Shown: positions 1-8,672, counted from the stretch's first letter. The stretch is 53,236 nt of DNA from Candidatus Poribacteria bacterium (GCA_021295715.1 JAGWBV010000002.1:71261-124496); one strand, 5' to 3'. Numbers and translations: made by a program. Notes: a model not told the origin generated them from the sequence alone.

Positions 1-200
1 CCGTCATTGTCGGCATCGAAGAAGGCACCACCTGCGCCAAGCGTTTCGGGCAGATGATATGCCCCTTCTGCACCATTAATGTGCCGAAAATTGATACCTG
101 CCTCTGCAGTCACATCAACGAATTGGATCGCGGCAGATGACAGTGAAAATGAAACACACATAAGGAGGACTATGAAAATATGGATGCTTTTATTTTTCAT
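1..200 (-). CDS. FG-GAP/UnbV-like secreted protein, N-terminal part (runs off the left edge)
   Basis: Reading the minus strand from an ATG at 200 gives 66 residues: a clear signal peptide (MKNKSIHIFIVLLMCVSFSL, then SSAA) followed by FVDVTAEAGINFRHINGAEG and an ending AFFDADNDG. The pattern FxDVTxxAGIxFxHxnG...LPExxGxGxxxxDxdnDG is the usual opening of FG-GAP/VCBS beta-propeller proteins of the ASPIC/UnbV group, whose Asp-rich loops bind calcium. The ATG overlaps the stop of the SUMF1-like gene (190-192) in a different frame, which implies translational coupling within one minus-strand operon. The rest lies outside the window. Function beyond an extracytoplasmic propeller is unknown. Confidence 0.8.
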   Translation of the reverse strand, partial: MKNKSIHIFIVLLMCVSFSLSSAAIQFVDVTAEAGINFRHINGAEGAYHLPETLGAGGAFFDADND

Positions 201-1065
201 GCCCGGAACCTGCGTCTTTCGCGAGGCGGAATCCGATAAAACTGGTCCCGATCGCTGGATACTGCCCAATTCGCGTGGAGCATCTCGCTAACTTTTCCCG
301 GTTCAACCAGGATCCGCCTCTCACAATACGGCGACTCCCAATCCCCGGTCCTTTTGGGTTTCGATCAGGACTCTGGCGATAGTACGTTTCGGAATACCAG
401 TCAGCGACCCATTCCCAGACGTTACCTGCCATGTCGTGCGTGCCGTAAGGACTTGCCCCTGTAGGATAGGCACCGACGGGTTGCAGATGTCCACCCGATT
501 GCTTCCATGTGTTCGCATGGACGGTTGCTCCTTTGATACGTTGCGTGAAAGTATTACCCCAGGGCCACCGCCTTGCGTTTGTCCCGCGTGCCGCTTTTTC
601 CCATTCCGCTTCAGTAGGCAGCCGCATGCCTCGCCACGTCGCGTAGGCAACAGCAGAATGCCATGATACACCTATGACTGGATGATTTGGTTTCGTTTCT
701 GCGATGCGGGGCCAAGTGCCAAATTCACCGTCATAACTAATTGGAGTGTGTTCACTACCAATGCTTCCATTTTCGAGCCAAAACTGATGGTATTCAGCAT
801 TGGTTACCTCTGTTTTACCGATATAATAGGCGTCCAGATAGATTTTGTGTGCTGGTGCTTCATTCGGTAGATCGTCATCGCTGCCCATAGTGAAATGCCC
901 CGCGGGGATGAGACACATTTCGGGCTCGCTCCATGCACAGGGTGAAAACGCCAGAAGGATATAAAGTAAGATGACTTTCGGTATATTGGCTATCGGTTGT
1001 CGGAAACAGAAGGTTTCTGGCAGCAAGAGAATTTTATGGCAGGTGAAAATGATAGCAACTGCCAT
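190..1065 (-). CDS. SUMF1/FGE-fold (formylglycine-generating-enzyme-like) secreted protein
   Basis: About 291 residues from the ATG at 1065. The C-type-lectin-like SUMF1 fold is clear: IPAGHFTMGSDDD opening, GKTEVTNAEYHQFW, GVSWHSAVAYATWRGMRLPT, EAEWEKAARG, a HDMAGNVWEWVADWY block, VRGGSW and a closing IGFRLA. True FGE uses two cysteines five residues apart just before the final GFR; here only the second is present (ARCSTR) and the first position is Glu, so converting sulfatases is unlikely and an uncharacterised SUMF1-domain role is the safer call. A hydrophobic stretch (VILLYILLAFSPCAWS) suggests export, but its N-region is long for any available ATG. The longer frame to 1167 runs through a repeat element (1081-1137), so I rejected that start. 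It sits between the TPR and FG-GAP genes on one strand. Confidence 0.8.
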   Translation of the reverse strand: MAVAIIFTCHKILLLPETFCFRQPIANIPKVILLYILLAFSPCAWSEPEMCLIPAGHFTMGSDDDLPNEAPAHKIYLDAYYIGKTEVTNAEYHQFWLENGSIGSEHTPISYDGEFGTWPRIAETKPNHPVIGVSWHSAVAYATWRGMRLPTEAEWEKAARGTNARRWPWGNTFTQRIKGATVHANTWKQSGGHLQPVGAYPTGASPYGTHDMAGNVWEWVADWYSETYYRQSPDRNPKGPGIGSRRIVRGGSWLNREKLARCSTRIGQYPAIGTSFIGFRLAKDAGSGHEK

Positions 1066-1080
1066 ACGCTCTACTGACCG

Positions 1081-1137
1081 CAGCGCAAGCCACATGTGGG
1101 CTTGCGGAACAATGCTGACTGCTGATGGCTGACCGCT
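1081..1137. repeat. Palindromic repeat plus GCTGACTGCTGATGGCTGAC tail
   Basis: Contains the inverted repeat GCAAGCC (1085-1091) / GGCTTGC (1099-1105), followed by ACAATGC and a CTGACTGCTGATGGCTGAC run. The palindromic half recurs almost exactly at about 35402-35433 (GCAAGCCGCGTGTGGGCTTG and flanks), and the CTGAC/TCAGC half belongs to the repeat family found in many gaps of this window. It separates the TPR stop from the SUMF1-like start. Confidence 0.75.
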
Positions 1138-2299
1138 ATTCCGTGGATTTTGACGTGAGACGTTCATATTCTTGATAGGTCTTCTCGGCTTCTGTGTGTG
1201 CCCCAGTGAGTTCGTAAGCTTTGGAGAGGTTGAGATAGAAGCGCGGTTCGGAAGGTTTTAACTGAATGGCTGTTTGGTATTGCGCTATCGCTTCGGAATA
1301 CTGTTTTAACATCAAATAAGCACCGGCAAGGCTGTTGCGGTAAGTGGCAACGTTCGGTTTCTGCCGAATTGCTTTCTGGTACATCGCTACCGCCTGCTTG
1401 TAGTTCTGTCCCTGAAAGTGAACGTATCCGAGTGCTTCATACCCCCGTGTTTCTTGCGGGACGAGTGCGATATAACGTTCCAAAGATTGCGTTGCCTCAG
1501 CCCAGAGTTGGCGTTTTAATTGGATTCTACCGAGTCGGTACCACGGATCGGCATTGGTAGGGTTTAGCTGCACAAATCGCTTGAGATGGGTTAATTGTTC
1601 TTCCTCAATAGATAGCACCTCAAAACGTTGTAAATTCCGCTGTGCGACTTCTGTTTCTCCAATACGACGATAGGCGGTGCCTAAAGAAAAATGTGCCTTC
1701 GCGTGGAACGGATCAATTTCAATGAGTGCTTTGAGAGTATCAATAGCGGATTGCCACGCTTCCTGTTGAAGAAAGGCATTTCCAAGTGTGTAACGTGCCG
1801 TTAGCGAAGTCGGATCGAGTTTAAGTGCGTGTTGAAGCTCACGAATAGCCGCATCGGTGAGATTATCACGAAAATAGGCGATGCCTAATAGGGTCCGCGT
1901 GCGTGCATGATTCGTATCCATCGCGATTGCTTTCTGTAAGATTTGTGTCGCCTGCGCGGTGTCGCCTAAGTGAACGAGTAGCACATCACCCAGTTCATAA
2001 TACGACTCAATATAGTTTTCGTCTGCGACTATCGCCCGTTGGAACGCTTCAGCCGCGGCAGGGGTCTCCTCAGCACCTTTATAAATCAAACCCAAAACGC
2101 AGTGTGCATCCGCCAACGATGCATCCAGCATAACGGCTTTCTCTAAAGCGGTTCTTGCTTTTTCCTGATCTCCATGAGCGAGCGCGCGTAATCCAGCATC
2201 ATATAACCGTGCCGCTTCGGGATGGTATCTCGGTGCTGCAATGGTAAGCGGGGTCAAAAACAGTATCAGGAGTGCGAAAACGCATTTGAATGGGGTCAT
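1136..2299 (-). CDS. Secreted TPR-repeat protein
   Basis: 387 residues with an N-terminal signal peptide (KCVFALLILFLTPLTIAAP). From residue 25 to the end I count about ten 34-residue tetratricopeptide repeats with the usual pattern of small residues and a closing Pro, for example YKQAVAMYQKAIRQKP and YSEAIAQYQTAIQLKP. One repeat near residue 220 carries an insertion (EEEQLTHLKRF). TPR solenoids bind protein partners; in this setting it is a likely scaffold for an extracytoplasmic complex with the downstream SUMF1-like and FG-GAP proteins. First gene of the minus-strand trio. No catalytic domain is present and the partner is unknown. Confidence 0.85.
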   Translation of the reverse strand: MTPFKCVFALLILFLTPLTIAAPRYHPEAARLYDAGLRALAHGDQEKARTALEKAVMLDASLADAHCVLGLIYKGAEETPAAAEAFQRAIVADENYIESYYELGDVLLVHLGDTAQATQILQKAIAMDTNHARTRTLLGIAYFRDNLTDAAIRELQHALKLDPTSLTARYTLGNAFLQQEAWQSAIDTLKALIEIDPFHAKAHFSLGTAYRRIGETEVAQRNLQRFEVLSIEEEQLTHLKRFVQLNPTNADPWYRLGRIQLKRQLWAEATQSLERYIALVPQETRGYEALGYVHFQGQNYKQAVAMYQKAIRQKPNVATYRNSLAGAYLMLKQYSEAIAQYQTAIQLKPSEPRFYLNLSKAYELTGAHTEAEKTYQEYERLTSKSTE

Positions 2300-2365
2300 A
2301 GGTTCGAGGGAATAGGAATGTATAGGGACGGAGTTTTACCCCCGTCCACTACCACTATATCCAAA

Positions 2366-3169
2366 TTATTGTGATTTAATGTCTGCCCACGTTGTTGTGA
2401 GCCGTCCCTGCGGGGTGACAGGCGTTAAACCGAGCACAGAGCCAAGTCCATCGTTCATCAGATTTTGGATATCGGCTTGTTCGAGTGGCACATTGAAGAC
2501 TGCAATCTCGTCCATCAATCCCAGTGCTTGTCTTTCGGTGGGTGTTCCCCCTAAATGGACATCAACACCTGTAACGCCAAAGACTCCGGTTGTATCCTGC
2601 TCGATGTCAACTTCACCATCAACGTAGAGGATTTTCTTCGCACCGTCGTAGGTGAAAGCGAGGTGATGCCACTGATCGTCGTTAACAACGGTGGGTCCGA
2701 AGAGCCAGCGCGGATTCAGTTCACGGCTACCGACTTCGATTTTCCCTTGATTTCCGCCTCTGCCGGGACCAAAGACGTTCAGGATATTGTTCCATTGTGT
2801 TGTGAAGGCGATGACCATGTGGTCATCTGCGCAGCAGCCACCGTGTGGATCGCCTTTTCTTTGGATTTTCACCCATGCGACACCGGTGTAGGCTTCGGCT
2901 GTGCTGTCTAAACTATCTGAATTTGCGACATTGACGTAGTCATCGTCCCCATCGAGGCTAAGTGCTTTGCCCCACTTGCCGCCATCGGTAACTTCTGCGC
3001 CGTTTATAAGTTCGCCATCGTTTCCGTAGCTGCTGGAATCACTAACATCGCCATCGTCAAAAAGCCAGACACCGACAGCGGTTTCACTGTCAACTGCGGC
3101 GAAACTCTGCAGCGGGATGAATGCCAATCCCAGGACCGCCAAAACGCACAGTATAGCACGATTTTTCAT
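2366..3169 (-). CDS. Secreted LamG-domain protein with C-terminal TTTW tail
   Basis: 267 residues from ATG 3169, chosen because AAAGGAG lies 9 bases upstream and a signal peptide follows at once (MKNRAILCVLAVLGLAFIPL, QSFAA). The body is a LamG/concanavalin-like jelly roll: GVWLFDDGDVSDSSSYGNDG opening, GKWGKALSLDGDDDYV, WHHLAFTYDGAKKILYVDGE and a closing MDEIAVFNVPLEQADIQNLM. Such domains bind glycans or act as exported adhesive modules. The last residues, VTPQGRLTTTWADIKSQ, carry the tail shared with five other proteins here. Codons of this tail (ctc aca aca acg tgg gca gac att aaa) differ from those of its relatives, so the match is not a recent DNA duplication. Confidence 0.85.
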   Translation of the reverse strand: MKNRAILCVLAVLGLAFIPLQSFAAVDSETAVGVWLFDDGDVSDSSSYGNDGELINGAEVTDGGKWGKALSLDGDDDYVNVANSDSLDSTAEAYTGVAWVKIQRKGDPHGGCCADDHMVIAFTTQWNNILNVFGPGRGGNQGKIEVGSRELNPRWLFGPTVVNDDQWHHLAFTYDGAKKILYVDGEVDIEQDTTGVFGVTGVDVHLGGTPTERQALGLMDEIAVFNVPLEQADIQNLMNDGLGSVLGLTPVTPQGRLTTTWADIKSQ

Positions 3170-3288
3170 TTTACAAATCTCCTTTGAAATGTGAGTGGGT
3201 TGCCTAAACAAAACGCTTAGGCATCAATTTTCCGCTATTTTATCGTAACGGACGCGTAATGTCAAGCGGAATCTATTTTCCTTTTTTA

Positions 3289-3318
3289 TTGATTCTACGC
3301 ATTGAGATGCGCTATAAT
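3289..3318 (+). promoter_or_regulatory. Sigma-70-type promoter
   Basis: TTGATT (3289-3294), an 18-base spacer, then TATAAT (3313-3318), about 100 bases before the small membrane-protein start at 3422 and pointing towards it. Confidence 0.5.
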
Positions 3319-3421
3319 TTTATAACTAAGAAGATGTAGAAACGCTACACCAGCGATGACTCTGAAACCGGAGCGGCATTTCGTATCCGAAAACGACCTA
3401 CTTATCAGGAAGGAGAAAACG

Positions 3422-3793
3422 ATGGAAGGTAAGCATCTGCCTTGGCATTTACCTCTAACGGATTGGTTTCTCGGAGCAACGGTTTTGTTCGCAACCACTG
3501 GCACCGTCATCCTATGTCGGTTCTTGTTACGAAAATGGCAAGCGTGGCGGATTCAAAAGTTTCTCGATCAACGGTCAGCACTCGCATCTCCGGGCGAGCA
3601 GAAGTTTACGGCATACGATAAGCAGCTGCTTACGAGAAGGATTCGGCAATCCGGAAATGAGCGTTTGGAGAAAAGTTTCGCCTTTCAGGGGAACGCCGAT
3701 CTCTACGTTGCTATTGGGCTTTTCGGACTGGCGATGATCGCTTTGGTCTTGTTAGCCCTCGCGAATGGTTTCCATAAACATGGACTTCCATAA
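3422..3793 (+). CDS. Small two-helix membrane protein of unknown function
   Basis: 123 residues from ATG 3422, which follows AAGGAGAAAACG. Two hydrophobic helices are visible: FLGATVLFATTGTVILCRFL (about residues 16-36) and LYVAIGLFGLAMIALVLLAL near the C terminus, separated by a basic, Gln/Arg-rich loop of about 60 residues. I do not recognise a family. The C-terminal helix is copied in the fragment at 4466-4530 after the next gene, which suggests the nuclease-like gene was placed next to it by a duplication or insertion event. Confidence 0.65.
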   Translation: MEGKHLPWHLPLTDWFLGATVLFATTGTVILCRFLLRKWQAWRIQKFLDQRSALASPGEQKFTAYDKQLLTRRIRQSGNERLEKSFAFQGNADLYVAIGLFGLAMIALVLLALANGFHKHGLP

Positions 3794-3839
3794 GCACGGA
3801 AGACCTTTAACCGATGACTATTCTGAGGAATCCATCATA

Positions 3840-4445
3840 ATGGCATACAGCAATTTTACCTTAGAAACGGTACGGAAGACGTTTCATCTTGAAAAAATTG
3901 AATCTACAGACATCTTCTCCGATATTGAGCCGCTGGAGCCAAGCGAAGACCTCACGAGGGAATTGGCAAAGAAAGTGCCGTTAGCGATCGCTATTAGAAC
4001 AGAGAAAGCACGCTCGGAATTGATTGTTGCCAGTGTTCTTGTTGAACTCCGTGAGCACTTTGAGCATCGCATTAGTTTCTTTTCTGGAATTGACTTCAGT
4101 GTTGATCCCGAAAGCGGATTAGCAGGTGTATGCGATTTTTTAGTGAGCCGATCGCCAGATCAATTTTACTTGGAGGCACCTGTTATTGTCCTCGTTGAAG
4201 CCAAAAACGCTGATCCGGCAACCGGATTAGGACAGTGTGTTGCGGAGATGCTCGCCGCCCAACGCTTTAATGCAGAAAGAGGAAATGAAATTCCATGTAT
4301 TTATGGAGCTACGACTACAGGCACCGAGTGGCTCTTCCTGAAATTGAAAGGTCAGCAGCTCTATGTTGATATGGAGGTCTACCCAATTAGGCAATGCGGC
4401 GAGATCCTTGGCATCCTTTCAAGCATGATTGACCAAAAAGCGTAA
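3840..4445 (+). CDS. Predicted PD-(D/E)XK-superfamily nuclease-like protein
   Basis: 201 residues from ATG 3840; the frame is open upstream to 3765 but that part overlaps the membrane gene and lacks a ribosome site. The order of acidic residues fits a PD-(D/E)XK fold: Glu60 in a helix (KARSELIVASVLVEL), Asp99 at the end of a strand (GVCDFLVS), then Glu120-x-Lys122 in VIVLVEAKN, followed by a helix with Gln132 (GLGQCVAEML). Many small proteins of this type in bacteria with large genomes are annotated only as hypothetical. No partner methylase, toxin or transposase is next to it, so a restriction or defence role is not shown. Assignment rests on motif order alone. Confidence 0.6.
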   Translation: MAYSNFTLETVRKTFHLEKIESTDIFSDIEPLEPSEDLTRELAKKVPLAIAIRTEKARSELIVASVLVELREHFEHRISFFSGIDFSVDPESGLAGVCDFLVSRSPDQFYLEAPVIVLVEAKNADPATGLGQCVAEMLAAQRFNAERGNEIPCIYGATTTGTEWLFLKLKGQQLYVDMEVYPIRQCGEILGILSSMIDQKA

Positions 4446-4465
4446 ATTTTGACACTGGGCTGTTG

Positions 4466-4530
4466 GTGACTCGATGATTGCCCTGGTCGTGTTAGCCCTC
4501 GCAAATGGCTTACACAAAAGTGAGGTTTGA
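4466..4530 (+). pseudogene. Duplicated 3' fragment of the small membrane-protein gene
   Basis: Translates as SMIALVVLALANGLHKSEV and stop, matching AMIALVLLALANGFHKHGLP at the end of the gene at 3422-3793 with high DNA identity (shared run GTTAGCCCTCGC). It has no start of its own and lies directly before the next LamG gene, whose ribosome site (GTGAGG) is inside it. Confidence 0.7.
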
Positions 4531-4533
4531 AAA

Positions 4534-5292
4534 ATGAAGGTCGTAATGGCGAATTTAATGCGTGTGAGTTTAATTATTCTGAGTCTGATGTTTGCGGGCA
4601 TCAGTGCTGCCGAATTTGATCTGAAAACCGTTGCCGGGATGTGGCTTTTTGATGAGGGCAAGGGCAATACAACAGCGGATTTCTCTGAAAATGGTAATGA
4701 TGGGAAACTTGAGAACGGTCCGAAATGGATAAAGAACGGTCAATTCGGATCCGCGCTGGAATTTGATGGAAATGAGAGTAAGGGACATGTCGTTGTCGGG
4801 GATTTAGGGTTGGCTGGGGCACTTACATTGGTTTTGTGGGCGAAACCGAGTGACGCCGCCGATGATGATCGGTTAATATCGAATCTCAGTGGACCAACAA
4901 ATCCAGCTTTCGCAATTCGGTTTCAAAGTGGCGCGGTTGACATTTGGGGTAGGGCGTGGAAACCCGTCATCCCAAAATTTGATGACAAAAAATGGGGACA
5001 CTATGCGTTTGTATTAGATGATGAAGGAAACGCGACGGGCTATTACAATGGCAAAGAAGGTGAGACGGTTACCGATACCTATATTTTAACGGAAATCGGC
5101 ATCGGGGCAACTTTTTTGCATCAATGGGGACAATATTATTCCGGTCAGTTTGACGATATCGCGTTTTTCAGTGTCGCGCTCACTGAAGATGACATCAACG
5201 TCGCTATGACAAAAGGTCTGAAATCTGCCTTGGCGGTTTACCCAGCGGGCAAATTAACCACCACATGGGGAAATATCAAAACCAATCCTTGA
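4534..5292 (+). CDS. Secreted LamG-domain protein with C-terminal TTTW tail
   Basis: 252 residues. Signal peptide MRVSLIILSLMFAGISAAE follows the first few residues. The LamG fold is intact: VAGMWLFDEGKGNTTADFS, ENGNDGKLENGPKW, GSALEFDGN, WGHYAFVLDDEGNATGYYNG and a closing FDDIAFFSVALTEDDINVAM. It resembles the LamG protein at 2366-3169 in domain order but is clearly diverged. It ends VYPAGKLTTTWGNIKTNP, the tail common to six exported proteins here. The ribosome site lies within the duplicated fragment just upstream. The next gene (5329) follows at 36 bases and also opens with a LamG domain, so the two are likely co-expressed. Confidence 0.85.
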   Translation: MKVVMANLMRVSLIILSLMFAGISAAEFDLKTVAGMWLFDEGKGNTTADFSENGNDGKLENGPKWIKNGQFGSALEFDGNESKGHVVVGDLGLAGALTLVLWAKPSDAADDDRLISNLSGPTNPAFAIRFQSGAVDIWGRAWKPVIPKFDDKKWGHYAFVLDDEGNATGYYNGKEGETVTDTYILTEIGIGATFLHQWGQYYSGQFDDIAFFSVALTEDDINVAMTKGLKSALAVYPAGKLTTTWGNIKTNP

Positions 5293-5328
5293 GATCCTTT
5301 GATACATACAGATATATGGAGACTACAC

Positions 5329-8300
5329 ATGGAATATCAAGTACTCCTTACCCTTTTTGTAATAGCGGCACTGGTATTGGCAGGTGAACTCAGTAGTGTA
5401 CCAGCGGGTGAAATCGGAGGGCTGGTTGGTCATTGGGATTTTGACGACGGAACGGGGACCGACCTCTCTGGGAATGGGAACCACGCCGTGCTGGGTGAAA
5501 CAAAGATTTATTCGCTCGGTGAAGGACGTGCCTGTATTGAAACAATGTCCAAGACCGAACCGATGCGGATTCCGGTGCCTGAGAATTCTCCACTTGCGAT
5601 GTCGCGCGGCACAATCTGTTTTTGGCTAAATACGATATCGGATAGGTCCAACATTCTCAGGTATAACAACGATGGTCTCGAACTTAACACCTATCGTGGC
5701 TGTTTCCAGGTGCGTTTCCGTGGTGAAAAGGATTTTGAATACTGGGAAGGGATTCTCGACTATGACTGGCACAAGTACGACATGCGCGAATGGGCGTTCT
5801 ATCCGCATGTGAAAGCCTCCATCGGCGATTCCGAATGGCATCTGTTTGCGGTTGCCTACGACGACAAAGCGAAGCAAATCGTGGGATGGCGGGATGGCGA
5901 ACAGATCGCAACAATTGATTTATCAACAGTTAATACAGAGCCGCTGCGTCAAGAGGGTTTAACGGAGATTCACACGGGTGAACGCTTTGTCGGTTATCTC
6001 GACGATTTGCGCATCTATAACAAGCCACTCACCGATGCTGAAGTCCGTCGGATTTACAATGAGACCAAAGCCATTTATGCGGGAAGACGGGATACGAATC
6101 CGGCTGAAAGAAGGCAGAACACTTACAAGTACCAAGAAATAGACAGGACACTCTACAAGGCGTGGTTACAGTTCGATCCGCCTGCTACAAAACAACACAG
6201 TCAGGATTTATTCAAAAACATTGTTGCTGAGGGAGCGAATTCGACTGTTCAGATGGCTGGTTCTGAGTTAGTCCAGGCGGTAGAATCCATGTTCGGCTTC
6301 ACGCCTTCCATTTCGGAGACTGTCCCTGTCACTGGACCGAAGATTATTCTCGGTACAGTTGAAACCTCCAACTGGATCCGCGATCGTGCTGCAGACCTCC
6401 AACTGGATCGAATCGAAGGTGATGGGTTCGTCATCAAGGCAATGGAAGGAGCGATTGTTGTTGCCGGAGGAATACCCGCGGGGGTTGTTTTCGGTACCTT
6501 CGACCTGATTCGCCGCATCCAGATTGGACAGGATCCGCTCGCATTTGATGTGCTGGAAAATCCGCAAGTGCCTATCCGTATGGTGGCACACTGGTCGTAT
6601 TTCCGCGGACTTTTCGGGGACAGATGGCGCGGTGGTGGCAGAGACGATTCAATTTTCAGCTGGGAAGAGTTGCGGACTGGCGATACCAAACGCATCCGAG
6701 ATTGGGTGCGCATGTTGGCATCGTGCGGTTGGAATGCGCTTTGTCCGAGTGAAATTAACTGGCATTATCGCAACAATTTTCTGGATCATCTCGATGAGGT
6801 CGAAAAACTCGCTGACATCTGCCGAGACTACGGTATCAAACTTTATTGGAGTCCGAGTTATCTCCTTGCACTCGACCCTAAAACCGCTGATACCCTCTAT
6901 GCCCGCGTGCCTGACTTCGGTGGATACATGATGAAACTCGGTTCAGAGAAACAGAACGGCGATCCGCGCCCTCCGATGACGAACCGGATTGCGGATACAC
7001 TAAAGCCGTATGATGGGAAGGTACTTGTGCGCGCGTTCGTCTACGGCAATCTGCGATACACACCTGAACCCTACCGAAATTTGATTCCGTATGATTTATT
7101 CGCACACGAGGATGGTAATTTCCGAGACAACGTTGTTATAGTCCCGAAAGGCAGCCCCATGGATTGGGATCTGTGGGCACCAATACCAGCGCTTGATGGT
7201 GCGATTCAGAAAAACCTATATGGAAGTGAACTCGTCGTTGACAAGAGTTGGCCCGTCTCTTGGGTCAAAAAGTGGAAATGGTGGTTTGAACAAGACACGT
7301 ATCGCAATGGACCGGGGAGCCTGAACAAATTCAGTGTGGACTGCATCATGGGGGTGTCCATGATCTCGCCCTCACCGGCGTGGACGAAATGTCCATTGAA
7401 CGCCGTGAACTATTATGGACTCGGACGACTCGCTTGGAACCCAGACCTGACGGTAGATGAGATTTACACGGAATGGATTCAGCAGACATTTGGCGATGCT
7501 CCAGATGTACTTGAAACAGTCAAGACTATCCTGATGATCCTTGAAGAGGTGACGCGTAAGTCCTACAACTATCGTGGGTACCGCGGTATATGGCTTGATT
7601 CCTCCGACCCCGGTATGACGGAAAACAAGACCCCTTATGTCGTCAATGAAGACGGTGTAGGTGTTATGACACCTGCGTTGCGTGAGCGCGTGTTAGCACA
7701 GTATGCCCAAGGGCTTCAAAAAATATATGGAGATCCGTTGCGCGGGGAGGCACACCTCGTTACCTTCCACTTCACAGAACACGATCAGCAACTTTCTATC
7801 GGCAGAACCCTCATCCAAGACATCTACGCCAACATGGAAGAGGGTGTTGAGATGGCAACGCAGGCAGCTGAACTCTGGAAAATGCTTGAAGGCAAAGTAG
7901 ACCAGCATAGATATGAATACACGCTAAAAACGCTGGTGGACTATGCCGCATCTGTCCGCAGCCTCACCCTTAAGAAATGGGTCACGAACTTTGAGAAGTA
8001 TACCAATAGAAAACGCGAGGAAACACTCGCAGAACTGACTGCGGAAGCACTTGCGAAAGTTGGCACATATAACGTGCGGCATTTCGGTGCTGTTGCCGAT
8101 GGAAAATCAGATGATGCAGGCGCGATCAACGAAGCCATTACAGCCTGCTATACTGCTGGGGGTGGGACAGTCTTCGTGCCGTCAGGTGTCTATGCAACGG
8201 GTTCTATCCATCTGAAAAGCAACGTTACGCTCGCGGTTGACGCAGGGGCGATCCTTATGTTTTCCAACCCTAATCCAGATTCCTTATTGCTTGTTGGAGA

Positions 8301-8664
8301 GGACTTGGAAAACGTGAAAATATACGGTCCTGGGACCCTTGATGGCATGGGTAGCGTATGTATCGCCTTGAAACGCTGTAAAAATGTGGAAATCCGAAAC
8401 TTGAGTGTCCATAGAGGCGGCGATTCCGCGATTCTGGCTGAAGATTGTGACGGAACGCTTATCGACAACGTGAACATCCGGACGGATAACGATGGGCTTA
8501 CGCTTTCTGAGTCTTACAACGTAACGATTACCGACTGTCGTATCGATACGGTGCACCGCGAATATGGGAGACCTATCGGAGGCGGCGAAGCAATCAAAGT
8601 CAAGAGCGAAGAACGCTCGTCCGAAAGCATCACCGTTCAAGATTGCTTCCTTACACATCCGTAG
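5329..8664 (+). CDS. LamG - GH67 alpha-glucuronidase-like - GH28-like beta-helix fusion
   Basis: 1111 residues from ATG 5329 (TGGAGA upstream; signal peptide VLLTLFVIAALVLAGELSS). Three modules follow. Residues about 30-255: LamG lectin-like fold (VGHWDFDDGTGTDLSGNGNH; FVGYLDDLRIYNKPLTDAEV). Residues about 280-895: GH67-like, with an N-terminal domain (GPKIILGTVETSNWI), then barrel motifs IRMVAHWSYFRG, PDFGGYMMKLGSE, VLVRAFVYG, a PKGSPMDWD block and LVTFHFTEHDQQL, which match alpha-glucuronidases that remove (methyl)glucuronate from xylan. Residues about 915-1111: opening of a GH28/pectate-lyase-3 parallel beta-helix (YNVRHFGAVADGKSDDAGAI; GGGTVFVPSGVYATGSIHLK; GPGTLDGMG). The helix stops early (DCFLTHP), lacking the usual C-terminal coils, so this module may be truncated. 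Catalytic residues could not be verified by alignment. Confidence 0.75.
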   Translation: MEYQVLLTLFVIAALVLAGELSSVPAGEIGGLVGHWDFDDGTGTDLSGNGNHAVLGETKIYSLGEGRACIETMSKTEPMRIPVPENSPLAMSRGTICFWLNTISDRSNILRYNNDGLELNTYRGCFQVRFRGEKDFEYWEGILDYDWHKYDMREWAFYPHVKASIGDSEWHLFAVAYDDKAKQIVGWRDGEQIATIDLSTVNTEPLRQEGLTEIHTGERFVGYLDDLRIYNKPLTDAEVRRIYNETKAIYAGRRDTNPAERRQNTYKYQEIDRTLYKAWLQFDPPATKQHSQDLFKNIVAEGANSTVQMAGSELVQAVESMFGFTPSISETVPVTGPKIILGTVETSNWIRDRAADLQLDRIEGDGFVIKAMEGAIVVAGGIPAGVVFGTFDLIRRIQIGQDPLAFDVLENPQVPIRMVAHWSYFRGLFGDRWRGGGRDDSIFSWEELRTGDTKRIRDWVRMLASCGWNALCPSEINWHYRNNFLDHLDEVEKLADICRDYGIKLYWSPSYLLALDPKTADTLYARVPDFGGYMMKLGSEKQNGDPRPPMTNRIADTLKPYDGKVLVRAFVYGNLRYTPEPYRNLIPYDLFAHEDGNFRDNVVIVPKGSPMDWDLWAPIPALDGAIQKNLYGSELVVDKSWPVSWVKKWKWWFEQDTYRNGPGSLNKFSVDCIMGVSMISPSPAWTKCPLNAVNYYGLGRLAWNPDLTVDEIYTEWIQQTFGDAPDVLETVKTILMILEEVTRKSYNYRGYRGIWLDSSDPGMTENKTPYVVNEDGVGVMTPALRERVLAQYAQGLQKIYGDPLRGEAHLVTFHFTEHDQQLSIGRTLIQDIYANMEEGVEMATQAAELWKMLEGKVDQHRYEYTLKTLVDYAASVRSLTLKKWVTNFEKYTNRKREETLAELTAEALAKVGTYNVRHFGAVADGKSDDAGAINEAITACYTAGGGTVFVPSGVYATGSIHLKSNVTLAVDAGAILMFSNPNPDSLLLVGEDLENVKIYGPGTLDGMGSVCIALKRCKNVEIRNLSVHRGGDSAILAEDCDGTLIDNVNIRTDNDGLTLSESYNVTITDCRIDTVHREYGRPIGGGEAIKVKSEERSSESITVQDCFLTHP

Positions 8665-8672
8665 CAAATGAA

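Noticed and set aside
172-291. Plus-strand frame starting MKIWMLLFFMPGTC with a perfect AAGGAGGA site before it
   Set aside because: It lies opposite the overlap of two well-supported minus-strand genes; the frame and ribosome-like site are shadows of the signal-peptide codons.
1066-1167. Longer N terminus for the SUMF1-like protein
   Set aside because: The added part is translated from a dispersed palindromic repeat and overlaps the TPR gene.
5236-5289. Tail as PEP-CTERM, LPXTG or T9SS signal
   Set aside because: No transmembrane helix and basic cluster follow the motif, no LPXTG-like box is present, and there is no Ig-like C-terminal domain.
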